From the NCBI GenBank assembly GCA_902363595.1, contig CABJAP010000013.1:75033-139032 (forward strand): a stretch of DNA of 64,000 nucleotides, given 5' to 3'. The notes under the pieces are model-generated. The model searched no databases. It saw only the letters and a list, made by a program, of their open reading frames with translations, and was not told the DNA's origin. Source of the DNA: Clostridia bacterium (GTDB lineage: Bacteria > Bacillota > Clostridia > Peptostreptococcales > Anaerovoracaceae). Shown here piece by piece: positions 16,619 through 24,614 of the stretch; the stretch's first letter is position 1; each line of letters starts with the position of its first letter. Position numbers and translations under genes: made by a program.

Positions 16619-16693
16619 CTCGTTTAACTAGTTGAAAGCCAATCAATACCACGAGATACTCTCCGCAAGTGAAATTCACTTGCGGAGTTTTTT
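16594..16693 (+). promoter_or_regulatory. Transcription attenuator (antiterminator/terminator switch)
   Basis: The terminator is an 11-bp perfect stem CTCCGCAAGTG/CACTTGCGGAG (16661-16687) plus T6. A competing pairing is visible: AGTGAATTT (16594-16602), inside the leader-peptide frame, is perfectly complementary to AAATTCACT (16672-16680) in the terminator. A ribosome stalled on the aromatic codons (16556-16585) leaves the first arm free, so the antiterminator forms; a ribosome reaching the stop at 16618 covers it and termination results. Confidence 0.85.
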
Positions 16694-16717
16694 CGTTTTA
16701 AGGAAAAGGAGAATAGC

Positions 16718-17725
16718 ATGATTATTATTTTAAAAGACAATCCGGAAGAAAAACAACTTGAAAATTTAATCGCCTGGCTCAAGAGCATGAACCTGGACAT
16801 TCACTTCAGTCAGGGAAAAAATACCACCATTCTTGGATTGATCGGTGATACTTCCGCCGTAGACATCGATCTCATCAACGCCCTCGATATTGTGGAAACC
16901 GTAAAGAGAGTCCAGGAACCTTATAAAAATGTGAACCGCAAGTTCCACCCTCAGGACACGATCGTAGACGTTGCCGGCGCTAAAATCGGGGGCGGAAATT
17001 TTCAGATCATCGCAGGACCCTGCTCCGTCGAATCCAGAGAGCAGGTCTGCCAGATCGCCAAGGACGTGAAAAAAGCCGGCGCTCATCTCTATCGCGGCGG
17101 CGCTTTCAAGCCGAGAACTTCACCATACGCATTCCAGGGCATGCGCTCCGAAGGAATCAATCTGCTGCTGGAAGCCAAGAAAGAATCCGGGCTGCCCATC
17201 GTTACAGAAGTAATGGATTTATCCCATCTTCCCCTTTTCGAGGATGTGGACGTCATCCAGGTCGGCGCCAGAAATATGCAGAACTTCGAACTTTTGAAAG
17301 AGCTGGGACACCTGGATAAGCCGATTTTGCTCAAACGGGGCCTTTCCAGCACCTTGCAGGAACTGCTTATGAGCGCAGAATACATCATGGCCGGCGGCAA
17401 TGAGAATGTGATCCTCTGCGAAAGAGGAATCCGGACCTTCGAAACCGCCACCAGAAATACCTTGGACCTGGCGGCAGTACCGCTTCTTAAGACCATGACC
17501 CACCTGCCTATCGTCGTCGATCCCAGCCACGCCACCGGAATTGCCCATCTGGTAAAACCAATGGCTATGGCAGCAGCAGCGGCCGGCGCCGACGGACTGA
17601 TGATCGAGGTGCACAACGATCCGCCTCATGCCCTCTGCGACGGAGCTCAGTCTCTCACACCAGAAGCGTTCACCGACGTGGTGGAAGCAGTCAACGCCAT
17701 TTTGCCCCACGCATACAAGGGTTAA
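16718..17725 (+). CDS. aroF: 3-deoxy-7-phosphoheptulonate (DAHP) synthase
   Basis: The protein has 335 residues. An N-terminal ferredoxin-like regulatory domain (about 1-68) precedes the TIM barrel, as in the Thermotoga/Bacillus type of DAHP synthase, where it mediates Tyr/Phe feedback. Barrel markers are IIAGPCSVESREQ, GGAFKPRTSPYAFQG, ILLKRGLSSTLQELL, ILCERGIRTFE and IVVDPSHATG, which include the metal and phosphoenolpyruvate residues. The enzyme condenses phosphoenolpyruvate and erythrose 4-phosphate, the first step of the shikimate pathway. It is the first structural gene after the attenuator. Confidence 0.95.
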   Translation: MIIILKDNPEEKQLENLIAWLKSMNLDIHFSQGKNTTILGLIGDTSAVDIDLINALDIVETVKRVQEPYKNVNRKFHPQDTIVDVAGAKIGGGNFQIIAGPCSVESREQVCQIAKDVKKAGAHLYRGGAFKPRTSPYAFQGMRSEGINLLLEAKKESGLPIVTEVMDLSHLPLFEDVDVIQVGARNMQNFELLKELGHLDKPILLKRGLSSTLQELLMSAEYIMAGGNENVILCERGIRTFETATRNTLDLAAVPLLKTMTHLPIVVDPSHATGIAHLVKPMAMAAAAAGADGLMIEVHNDPPHALCDGAQSLTPEAFTDVVEAVNAILPHAYKG

Positions 17726-17737
17726 GGAGCATCTGCC

Positions 17738-18577
17738 ATGAAAATTGCAATTATCGGTCTGGGGCTGATCGGCGGCTCCATGGCAAAAGCGATTAAAGAA
17801 AACACCGATCACATCGTATATGGATACGACAGGAAGGATACGGTCATAAAAAAAGCTCAGCTGCTCAGCGCCATCGACCAGGCGCTGACAGACAACCTGC
17901 TGAAAGAATGTGACCTGACTATCGTGGCTCTTTATCCTAAGGCCGCTGTCGATTATATCAGGGAGCATCAGGAGATGTTTAAAAAAGGCTCCATTGTGCT
18001 GGACTGCTGCGGAGTAAAACAAATTGTCTGCAGCCAGGTCGAGCCCATGGCGCTGAAACAGGGCTTCGTCTTTATCGGCGGACATCCCATGGCCGGTTTG
18101 GAGCATTCCGGCTTTGACCATGCAAAGAAGGCCCTTTTTAAAAACGCTTCTATGATCCTAACCCCGACAAAGGGCAGCGTACAGGATGTGGAAAAAGTAA
18201 AAGATTTATTTACTGCAATCGGCTTTACCAACCTGCAGATCGCAACACCGCAGGAGCACGATCAGATGATCGCCTTTACCTCCCAGCTGGCCCACGCAGT
18301 ATCCAGCGCTTACATTAAAAGCCCCGCGGCTATAAAGCATAAAGGATTTTCCGCCGGAAGCTACCGGGATCTGACTCGTGTAGCCAAGCTGAACGAAGAT
18401 ATGTGGACGGAACTGTTTCTCGACAATTCGGATTATCTGGCGGAGGAGATCGACGGCATCGCTGATCGGCTGAAAGAATACAGCGCAGCCATCAAAGCTA
18501 AGGACGGAGAAACTCTGCGCAGCTTGTTAAAGGACGGCAGGGAGAAAAAAGCAATGATAGACGGAGAAATATTCTAA
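17738..18577 (+). CDS. tyrA: Prephenate dehydrogenase
   Basis: This 279-residue protein has an N-terminal Rossmann domain GLGLIGGSMAKAIKE (dinucleotide binding), the central GGHPMAGLEHSGFDHA motif, and the helical dimerisation part with FTSQLAHAVSSAYIKS and FSAGSYRDLTRVAKLN. All are standard TyrA features; it lacks the C-terminal ACT domain found in some Bacillus enzymes. It converts prephenate and NAD+ to 4-hydroxyphenylpyruvate for tyrosine. It starts 12 nt after DAHP synthase, and its stop overlaps the aroB start by one base. Confidence 0.94.
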   Translation: MKIAIIGLGLIGGSMAKAIKENTDHIVYGYDRKDTVIKKAQLLSAIDQALTDNLLKECDLTIVALYPKAAVDYIREHQEMFKKGSIVLDCCGVKQIVCSQVEPMALKQGFVFIGGHPMAGLEHSGFDHAKKALFKNASMILTPTKGSVQDVEKVKDLFTAIGFTNLQIATPQEHDQMIAFTSQLAHAVSSAYIKSPAAIKHKGFSAGSYRDLTRVAKLNEDMWTELFLDNSDYLAEEIDGIADRLKEYSAAIKAKDGETLRSLLKDGREKKAMIDGEIF

Positions 18578-19647
18578 TGGATACCATTCAAATTACAGCT
18601 TCAAAAACGTATCAGGTTCTCACAGGTCAAGGGCTGCTGTGTCAGGCCGGAAAACTGATCAGCGCGGCGCTGCCAGGTAAAGCCCGAAAGCTTTGCATCG
18701 TCGCCGATGATACCGTTGATCGGCTCTACAGTAAGGCGCTGGCGGAATCGCTGCTGAAAGCGGGATACGAAACGGTAAAGTTCACCTTTCCTCCAGGAGA
18801 AGCTTCCAAAAGCCTGGATACCGTGTCCCATCTTTTAGAGTTCCTGGCGGAAAGCCAGCTGACCCGCTCCGATGGAATCGTCGCTCTGGGTGGCGGCATC
18901 ACCGGCGATCTGGCCGGATTTGCAGCCGCCGTCTATCTGCGGGGAATCGACTTTGTCCAGGTTCCGACCACGCTTCTGGCCGCAGTGGACTCCTCGGTGG
19001 GCGGAAAAACAGGCGTTAATTTGACATCGGGGAAAAACCTGGCCGGCGCCTTCTGGCAGCCATCGCTGGTTCTCTTTGATATTGACACCATGAAGACCCT
19101 TTCCTACGACTTGCTGCTGGATGGAGCCGCAGAAGCCATTAAAGCAGGAGCCATTGCCGATAAGGAGCTTTTTGCCTATATCCAGCAGGCTCCCCGGCTG
19201 GATGCGCCGGAAACCATCCGCCATTTGAGCCAGCGGGCTATTGAAATTAAACGGCAAGTGGTGGAGGCTGACGAACGGGATACCGGCGTGAGGCAGATGC
19301 TTAACTTCGGCCATACCATCGGCCATGCCATTGAAAGATGCAGCGATTTTTCCATCAGTCACGGCCATGCGGTGGCCATCGGCATGGTGATTTGTTCCCG
19401 GGCTTCGCTTGCACTGGGATGGTCCAAGGAGGACTGCCTGAGGCCGATCCTTTCCAGTTTGAAGAAGTTTTCCTTCCCTCTGGAATGCCCTTATACGGCC
19501 CAGGAGCTCACCGCAGCCGCATTAAACGATAAAAAACGCATGGGAGACAAGATCACGCTGGTCGTCCCCCTTACCTTGGGAAACTGTACATTGAAAACCA
19601 TTCCCGTCACCCAATTAGAAGAATTTATAAAGGCAGGACTTTCATGA
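18577..19647 (+). CDS. aroB: 3-dehydroquinate synthase
   Basis: This 356-residue protein shows the NAD-binding and catalytic motifs of AroB: FPPGEASKSLDTV, GGGITGDLAGFAAAVYLRGI, QVPTTLLAAVDSSVGGKTG (substrate and zinc loop), EAIKAGAI, and LNFGHTIGHAIE and HGHAVAIGM with the zinc-binding His residues. It catalyses the cyclisation of DAHP to 3-dehydroquinate. Start and stop overlap tyrA and aroA by 1 and 4 bases, showing tight translational coupling. Confidence 0.95.
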   Translation: MDTIQITASKTYQVLTGQGLLCQAGKLISAALPGKARKLCIVADDTVDRLYSKALAESLLKAGYETVKFTFPPGEASKSLDTVSHLLEFLAESQLTRSDGIVALGGGITGDLAGFAAAVYLRGIDFVQVPTTLLAAVDSSVGGKTGVNLTSGKNLAGAFWQPSLVLFDIDTMKTLSYDLLLDGAAEAIKAGAIADKELFAYIQQAPRLDAPETIRHLSQRAIEIKRQVVEADERDTGVRQMLNFGHTIGHAIERCSDFSISHGHAVAIGMVICSRASLALGWSKEDCLRPILSSLKKFSFPLECPYTAQELTAAALNDKKRMGDKITLVVPLTLGNCTLKTIPVTQLEEFIKAGLS

Positions 19648-20885
19648 AAATTGAAATCATTCCACAACCATTGGTCGGCAGCGTCAAGGCCGTTGCCTCC
19701 AAATCCCACGCTCACCGGCTGCTGATCGCCGCTGCCTTATCCAAGCGGACCCCAGCCATATCCATCGATACCACGTCCCAGGACATTGAAGCCACCAGGG
19801 CTTGTCTTTTGCAGCTGAAAAAGGACCATCCTGTCCTGGACTGTAAAGAAAGCGGATCAACCTTGCGGTTCCTGCTGCCAGTTACCATGGCGCTGAAGGA
19901 GCGTGCCCTGTTTCTCGGCTGTGGGAGACTGCCGCAGCGCCCCATCTCTCCGCTAAAGGAAGAAATGGAGGCCCACGGATGCAAGTTTATCAATAAGCAT
20001 CGCAAAAAGGGAAATTCCGCTGAGATTTGTGAAATACAGGGCCGTTTGCAGGCGGGAGTCTTTACCCTTCCCGGAAATGTAAGCTCTCAGTATATCACCG
20101 GCCTTCTCTACGCGCTGCCCCTGCTGGAGTCCGGCAGCCAAATCCGCATTACGACTCCGCTGGAGTCCAGAGGTTATGTGGATTTGACGCTGGATGTGCT
20201 GAAACAATTTCACATTGAAGTCTATATCGAAGAAAAGGAAGGCTGTCCCACTTATAAAATTCCGGGCGGTCAGAAGTACCTTCCGCCGGGGGACCTGGCG
20301 GCGGAAGGAGATTGGTCCAATATTGCCTTTTGGATCATCGCCGGCATCCTTTCCTCCGATTCGGGGATAATCTGCAACGGAATCAACCCCCGATCCATGC
20401 AGGGCGACCGGGAAATCCTCAATCTGGCCCGCAGAATGGGCGGAAACCTTACTGTAAAAGGAAACAGCGTTCTTTCCATGGCCAATACCCTGAGCGGCAT
20501 TCATGTGGATGCTTCCCCAATTCCGGATTTGGTCCCCATCTTGGCGGTAGCCGCTTCCACAGCAAAGGGCACTACCCGCATACACAATGCCCATCGGCTG
20601 CGAATCAAGGAGTCGGATCGTCTGGCCGCCATGTACGATTGTCTTTCCCGGGTGGGAGCAAAGATTACGGAAGAGCCGGGAGGTCTGATCGTTGAAGGGG
20701 TTCCCAGGTTAAAAGGCGGTACTGTCAGCGGCTACAACGACCACCGCATTGTCATGGCTATGACCGTGGCATCGATTGTTTCAGAAGCTCCCATCATCAT
20801 AGAGGGCGCCGAAGCAGTCAACAAGTCTTATCCGACGTTTTTTGAGGATTTTGAGGCTTTGGGAGGTGAATATCATGTTCTCTAG
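19644..20885 (+). CDS. aroA: 3-phosphoshikimate 1-carboxyvinyltransferase (EPSP synthase)
   Basis: The protein has 413 residues. Motifs run in order: VASKSHAHRLLIAAAL (phosphoenolpyruvate/shikimate phosphate binding), ESGSTLRFLLPV, GRLPQRPISPL, VSSQYITGLLYALPLL, RIKESDRLA and NDHRIVMAM. The enzyme joins shikimate 3-phosphate and phosphoenolpyruvate. The family normally has SGNAGT or GNSGT near residue 80; here it reads KESGSTLRFL, so this is a variant of the loop that in class I enzymes contacts glyphosate. It overlaps aroB by 4 nt and aroC by 11 nt. Confidence 0.94.
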   Translation: MKIEIIPQPLVGSVKAVASKSHAHRLLIAAALSKRTPAISIDTTSQDIEATRACLLQLKKDHPVLDCKESGSTLRFLLPVTMALKERALFLGCGRLPQRPISPLKEEMEAHGCKFINKHRKKGNSAEICEIQGRLQAGVFTLPGNVSSQYITGLLYALPLLESGSQIRITTPLESRGYVDLTLDVLKQFHIEVYIEEKEGCPTYKIPGGQKYLPPGDLAAEGDWSNIAFWIIAGILSSDSGIICNGINPRSMQGDREILNLARRMGGNLTVKGNSVLSMANTLSGIHVDASPIPDLVPILAVAASTAKGTTRIHNAHRLRIKESDRLAAMYDCLSRVGAKITEEPGGLIVEGVPRLKGGTVSGYNDHRIVMAMTVASIVSEAPIIIEGAEAVNKSYPTFFEDFEALGGEYHVL

Positions 20886-21951
20886 TTTTGGAAAAAATAT
20901 AAAGGTAACCATTTTCGGCGGTTCCCATGAGCCAGAAATCGGCGTGACCATCACCGGATTGCCCCGCCGCACAGCATTTGATCTGACGGAGCTCCAGCGA
21001 TTTCTCGACCGGCGGGCTCCAGGCAACAGTCCCTTTGCCACCACCCGCAAGGAAGCGGACTTGGTCCAGCCCAAATCCGGCATCCGGGTAATCGATAATT
21101 TGGCGATCACCATGGATCGCTCTATCACCATGGCCATTGCCAACACCAATACCCGATCAGGGGATTACAAGAATCTGCGGGATGTTCCCCGCCCCGGTCA
21201 TGCGGATTTTCCCGCCCGGGTCAAGTACGGCGGCAGCCTGAACATGTCCGGCGGCGGTCCCTTCTCCGCCAGAATGACTGCTCCTCTGTGCATAGCAGGT
21301 GGAATCGCCCTCCAGCTTTTACGCAAGGAAGGTATTGAGACGGGCGCTCACCTTTATTCGGTTGGCTCAGCCTGCGACGCGCCGCTGAATCCCCTGGATC
21401 CCCATGCGCCTGAGCGCCCTTTTGCCGTTATCTCTGAGGATGCGGGGGAAAAAATGCAGGAACTGATTCTCCAGGCGAGAAAGGATGGAGATTCGATCGG
21501 CGGTATTGTCGAGGTCTATGCCAGAAATTGTCCGGTTGGTCTGGGCGGTCCCATGTATGACGGCGTGGAAAGCGTCCTCGCTCCTATCTTCTTTGGTATT
21601 CCTGCGGTCAAGGGTCTGGAGTTCGGCGCCGGCTTTGAAAGCGCCCGTCTTTACGGCTCAGAAAACAATGACCCGTTTTTTGTCGAAGGAGATCAAATTC
21701 GAACCGAAACCAACAACCACGGGGGCATCCTGGGGGGAATCACTTCCGGAATGCCGCTGATCGCCAGACTGGCTTTCAAGCCGACGCCATCCATCGCCAA
21801 GGAGCAGCGGTCCGTCAGTCTCAGCAAGAAAGAAAATGAAAAACTGTCCATTCGAGGCAGGCACGACCCTTGTGTGGCCGTCCGCGCCGTACCTGTTTGT
21901 CAGGCCGCACTCGCCATTGGACTTTTAGATATGATTATGGAGGAAAAATAA
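20875..21951 (+). CDS. aroC: Chorismate synthase
   Basis: The protein has 358 residues from ATG 20875, preceded by GGGAGGTG inside the end of aroA. MFSSFGKNIKVTIFGGSHEPEIGVTI is the normal opening, followed by FARTTRKE-type FATTRKEAD, SGDYKNLRDVPRPGHADF, GGGPFSARMTAPLCIAGGIA and RHDPCVAVRAVPV, all flavin- and EPSP-binding signatures. The enzyme needs reduced FMN, fitting an anaerobe. The stop TAA shares its last base with the ATG of pheA. Confidence 0.95.
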   Translation: MFSSFGKNIKVTIFGGSHEPEIGVTITGLPRRTAFDLTELQRFLDRRAPGNSPFATTRKEADLVQPKSGIRVIDNLAITMDRSITMAIANTNTRSGDYKNLRDVPRPGHADFPARVKYGGSLNMSGGGPFSARMTAPLCIAGGIALQLLRKEGIETGAHLYSVGSACDAPLNPLDPHAPERPFAVISEDAGEKMQELILQARKDGDSIGGIVEVYARNCPVGLGGPMYDGVESVLAPIFFGIPAVKGLEFGAGFESARLYGSENNDPFFVEGDQIRTETNNHGGILGGITSGMPLIARLAFKPTPSIAKEQRSVSLSKKENEKLSIRGRHDPCVAVRAVPVCQAALAIGLLDMIMEEK

Positions 21952-23093
21952 TGAAATTAGAAGACATCAGAAAAGACATCGACCAGTTGGATTCACAGAT
22001 TGCCCAGCTGTTCAAGGACCGTATGAACCTGGCCCTGGAAATCGCCAAGGAAAAGAAAGAAAACAGCCTGCCGGTTGTCAACACTTCCAGGGAAAAGGAG
22101 ATCCTGCATCGCATTTCCGATGAGATCGGCGAACCGCTGGACGGTTACGCAAGAATTCTCTTCAACACGCTCTTTGATCTCAGCCGTTCTTATCAGAACA
22201 ATTACTTGTCCCGCATCTCCGATATCGGCGACCGCATTGAAAAAGCTTTGGCAGAAACGCCTAAGCTGTTCCCGAAAAAAGCAGTTGTTGCCTGTCAGGG
22301 GGTTGCCGGCTCCTATTCTCAGGCTGCCTGCGAAAAGCTTTTCGAGGTTCCCAGCACCATGTACTTCAACAGCTTTGAAGGTGTTTTCAACGCGGTTGAA
22401 AAGGGCCTGTGCCAATATGGAATTCTGCCCATCGAAAACAGCTCCTATGGCTCTGTGGGCACGGTCTATGACTTGATGAAAAACTACAATTTCCATATTG
22501 TCAAGAGCATTCGTCTCAGGGTCAGCCACAATCTGCTGGCAAAACCGGGCACTCAGATGAAGGATGTAAAGGAAATTTTCTCCCACGAACAGGCCATCGG
22601 TCAATGCGGAGAATTCCTCAAAACCCTGAAAGATGTGGAAATTACCGTCTGTGAAAATACGGCCAGAGCTGCCAAGATGGTCGCCGAATCCGACCGCAGC
22701 GATGTGGCCGCTATCTGCTCCAGCGATTGCATCGAGTTGTACGGGCTGGAATCCCTCAACAACAACATTCAGGTCAGCGACAACAATTACACCCGCTTCA
22801 TCTGTATCTCCAAGAATCTGGAGATTTATCCGGGCGCAAACAAGATCAGCTTGATGCTTTCCCTGCCTCACAAACCCAGCGCTCTCTACCATATGATCGC
22901 CAAGTTTTCCGCTCTGGGTGTCAACCTGACCAAGCTGGAATCCAGACCAGTGCCGGGAAGCGATTTCGAATTCATGTTTTATTTCGACATGGAGGCTTCC
23001 GTTTATTCGCCGGAGCTGATCAATCTGCTGGGCCAGCTGGAAAACCAGCCTGAAATCTTCGTATTCCTGGGCAGCTATTCGGAAACGATTTAA
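21951..23093 (+). CDS. pheA: Bifunctional chorismate mutase / prephenate dehydratase
   Basis: The protein has 380 residues from ATG 21951. An AroQ-type helical chorismate mutase (about 1-85; MKLEDIRKDIDQLDSQIAQLF, with KEKKENSLPV) is fused to prephenate dehydratase (about 105-285; CQGVAGSYSQAACEKLF, LPIENSSYGSVG, NNYTRFICIS) and an ACT domain (about 297-378; SLPHKPSALYHMIAKF, KLESRPVPGSDFEF) that binds Phe for feedback inhibition. This mutase feeds both Phe and, with TyrA, Tyr synthesis. Translation is coupled to aroC (TAATG overlap). Confidence 0.95.
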   Translation: MKLEDIRKDIDQLDSQIAQLFKDRMNLALEIAKEKKENSLPVVNTSREKEILHRISDEIGEPLDGYARILFNTLFDLSRSYQNNYLSRISDIGDRIEKALAETPKLFPKKAVVACQGVAGSYSQAACEKLFEVPSTMYFNSFEGVFNAVEKGLCQYGILPIENSSYGSVGTVYDLMKNYNFHIVKSIRLRVSHNLLAKPGTQMKDVKEIFSHEQAIGQCGEFLKTLKDVEITVCENTARAAKMVAESDRSDVAAICSSDCIELYGLESLNNNIQVSDNNYTRFICISKNLEIYPGANKISLMLSLPHKPSALYHMIAKFSALGVNLTKLESRPVPGSDFEFMFYFDMEASVYSPELINLLGQLENQPEIFVFLGSYSETI

Positions 23094-23104
23094 CGGAGCA
23101 TGCC

Positions 23105-24334
23105 ATGACATACGGACTCATAGGCGAGAAACTGGGGCACAGCTATTCCCAGCAGATCCACGAAAGCCTGGGCAAATATTCATACCAGCTTTTCAGCCTC
23201 AGCAAAACAGAATTTGAATCCTTTATCGCAGCCAGAAACTTTGACGGCCTGAATATTACCATTCCTTATAAAAAGGCCGTCATCCCCTTTTGCGATCAAG
23301 TGTCGGATCTGGCCCGGGAGATCGGAGCGGTGAATACCCTCTATTTCCGAGACGGCCAGCTCTGTGGCACCAACACGGATTATCAAGGGTTTCTCTATGC
23401 TGCTCAGGCGGCCGGGATCTCCTTTGAAAATAAAAAAGTATTGATCTTGGGCAACGGCGGCACCAGTCTCATGGCGCGCAAAGCGGCAAAAGACCAAGGT
23501 GCCCGCCGGATTCTCATCACCACCCGGCGGGGCGAGGCGGGCTGCATTTCTTATGAGGAGCTTTCGTCCCACAAAGATATCGATCTTATTGTCAACACCA
23601 CCCCGGCAGGCACTTATCCCCATAATGGCGAAAGCCTGATCGACCTTGCGGATTTTCCCGCCTGCTCTGGTGTCATTGACGTTATTTATAACCCCTTCTC
23701 CACCGTGCTGCTGCAGCAGGCCAGGGAGCGGGGCATTGCCTGTACCAATGGGCTTCCTATGCTGGTGGCGCAGGCTACGGCGGCTGCGGAATATTTTCTC
23801 GGCGAAACCGGATTTCAGCAGCACAACGAATCTATTCTTCACCAGCTGCGGCGGCAAATCGAAAACATTGTCCTCATCGGCATGCCGGGCTGCGGAAAGA
23901 CGACTTTAGGCAAACTGCTGGCAGAAAAGCTGGGTAAATCCTTTGTGGATATGGATTCGGTCATCGAGCAAACTGCCGGCAAATCGATTCCTGAAATTTT
24001 TGCCGAATCAGGCGAAGCCCATTTCCGCAGCCTGGAAACGGAAGCCGCCCGCAGCCTGGGCAAAGAAAAGGGTCAGGTCATTGCAACCGGCGGCGGCGTT
24101 GTTCTTCGCCCTGAAAATATGGCAGCTTTAGGTCAGAACGGGCGCATCGTCTTTCTCCAGCGGCCTTTGGATGAGCTGGCCATGGAAGGGCGGCCCCTTT
24201 CAAAAGACCGCGCTGCCCTGGCCCATATGTATGAAGTGCGCCTTCCTCTGTATGAGGCGTACAGCCAGCTTTCTTTTCAAACGGTTCCCGGTGCGGAGGA
24301 GAGCGCGGCCAGATTGCTGGCGCTCTTGGATTAG
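23105..24334 (+). CDS. Shikimate dehydrogenase - shikimate kinase fusion
   Basis: This 409-residue protein carries two enzymes. Residues about 1-245 are AroE: GLIGEKLGHSYSQQIH, NITIPYKKAVIPFCD (catalytic Lys), GTNTDYQGFLYAA, and the NADP loop LGNGGTSLMARKAAKDQG. Residues about 255-409 are AroK: Walker A GMPGCGKTTLG, VDMDSVIEQTAGKSIPEIFA, FRSLETEAA and ATGGGVVLRP. The pair performs dehydroshikimate to shikimate to shikimate 3-phosphate. The junction (HNESILHQLRRQIENIVLIG) is short and intact, with no stop or ribosome site. It is the last gene of the operon. The intervening pathway enzyme, 3-dehydroquinase, is not in this window. Confidence 0.93.
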   Translation: MTYGLIGEKLGHSYSQQIHESLGKYSYQLFSLSKTEFESFIAARNFDGLNITIPYKKAVIPFCDQVSDLAREIGAVNTLYFRDGQLCGTNTDYQGFLYAAQAAGISFENKKVLILGNGGTSLMARKAAKDQGARRILITTRRGEAGCISYEELSSHKDIDLIVNTTPAGTYPHNGESLIDLADFPACSGVIDVIYNPFSTVLLQQARERGIACTNGLPMLVAQATAAAEYFLGETGFQQHNESILHQLRRQIENIVLIGMPGCGKTTLGKLLAEKLGKSFVDMDSVIEQTAGKSIPEIFAESGEAHFRSLETEAARSLGKEKGQVIATGGGVVLRPENMAALGQNGRIVFLQRPLDELAMEGRPLSKDRAALAHMYEVRLPLYEAYSQLSFQTVPGAEESAARLLALLD

Positions 24335-24388
24335 AGCAGGCAAAAAAACTGAAAGCATCATGTTCTCGGAGGTTTCGAGGCCGGGAGC

Positions 24389-24562
24389 AAATCATCGCGA
24401 TCTGTGGCCAGCAGCCTTTTCCACGATGATTTTAGGCCTTTTTCGCTGCTAATTTGCCTAAGAACAGCAGGAAATTATCGCTTTTCTTGCTGTTTTGCTT
24501 TTCCCACGATGAAAAATCATCGCAAACTTAATCCAAAACGAGCGCAAGCGATGATTTTGCTT
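24389..24562. repeat. Intergenic ATCATCGC/GCGATGAT repeat cluster (copy 1)
   Basis: Between the aro operon end and a convergent gene lie AAATCATCGCGAT (24389 on), CCACGATGATTTT (24421), AAATTATCGC (24472-24481), a hairpin CGATGA-AAAA-TCATCG within 24508-24522, and GCGATGATTTT (24549-24559). A GC-rich GGGCCCGACGGGCCC inverted repeat follows near 24581. A related array is at 63310-63513. Beyond these repeats I see no gene in 24335-24614. Confidence 0.55.
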
Positions 24563-24614
24563 TTCATCCTTTATTAATCCGGGCCCGACGGGCCCCCGAA
24601 GGGCCTATCCCCAT

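Noticed and set aside
17219..18121. A 300-codon minus-strand open frame spanning aroF and tyrA
   Set aside because: It crosses the boundary of two confident genes and shows no domain.
21993..23111. A 372-codon open frame on the minus strand under pheA
   Set aside because: It is the exact antisense of a well-supported prephenate dehydratase gene and has no family motif or ribosome site.
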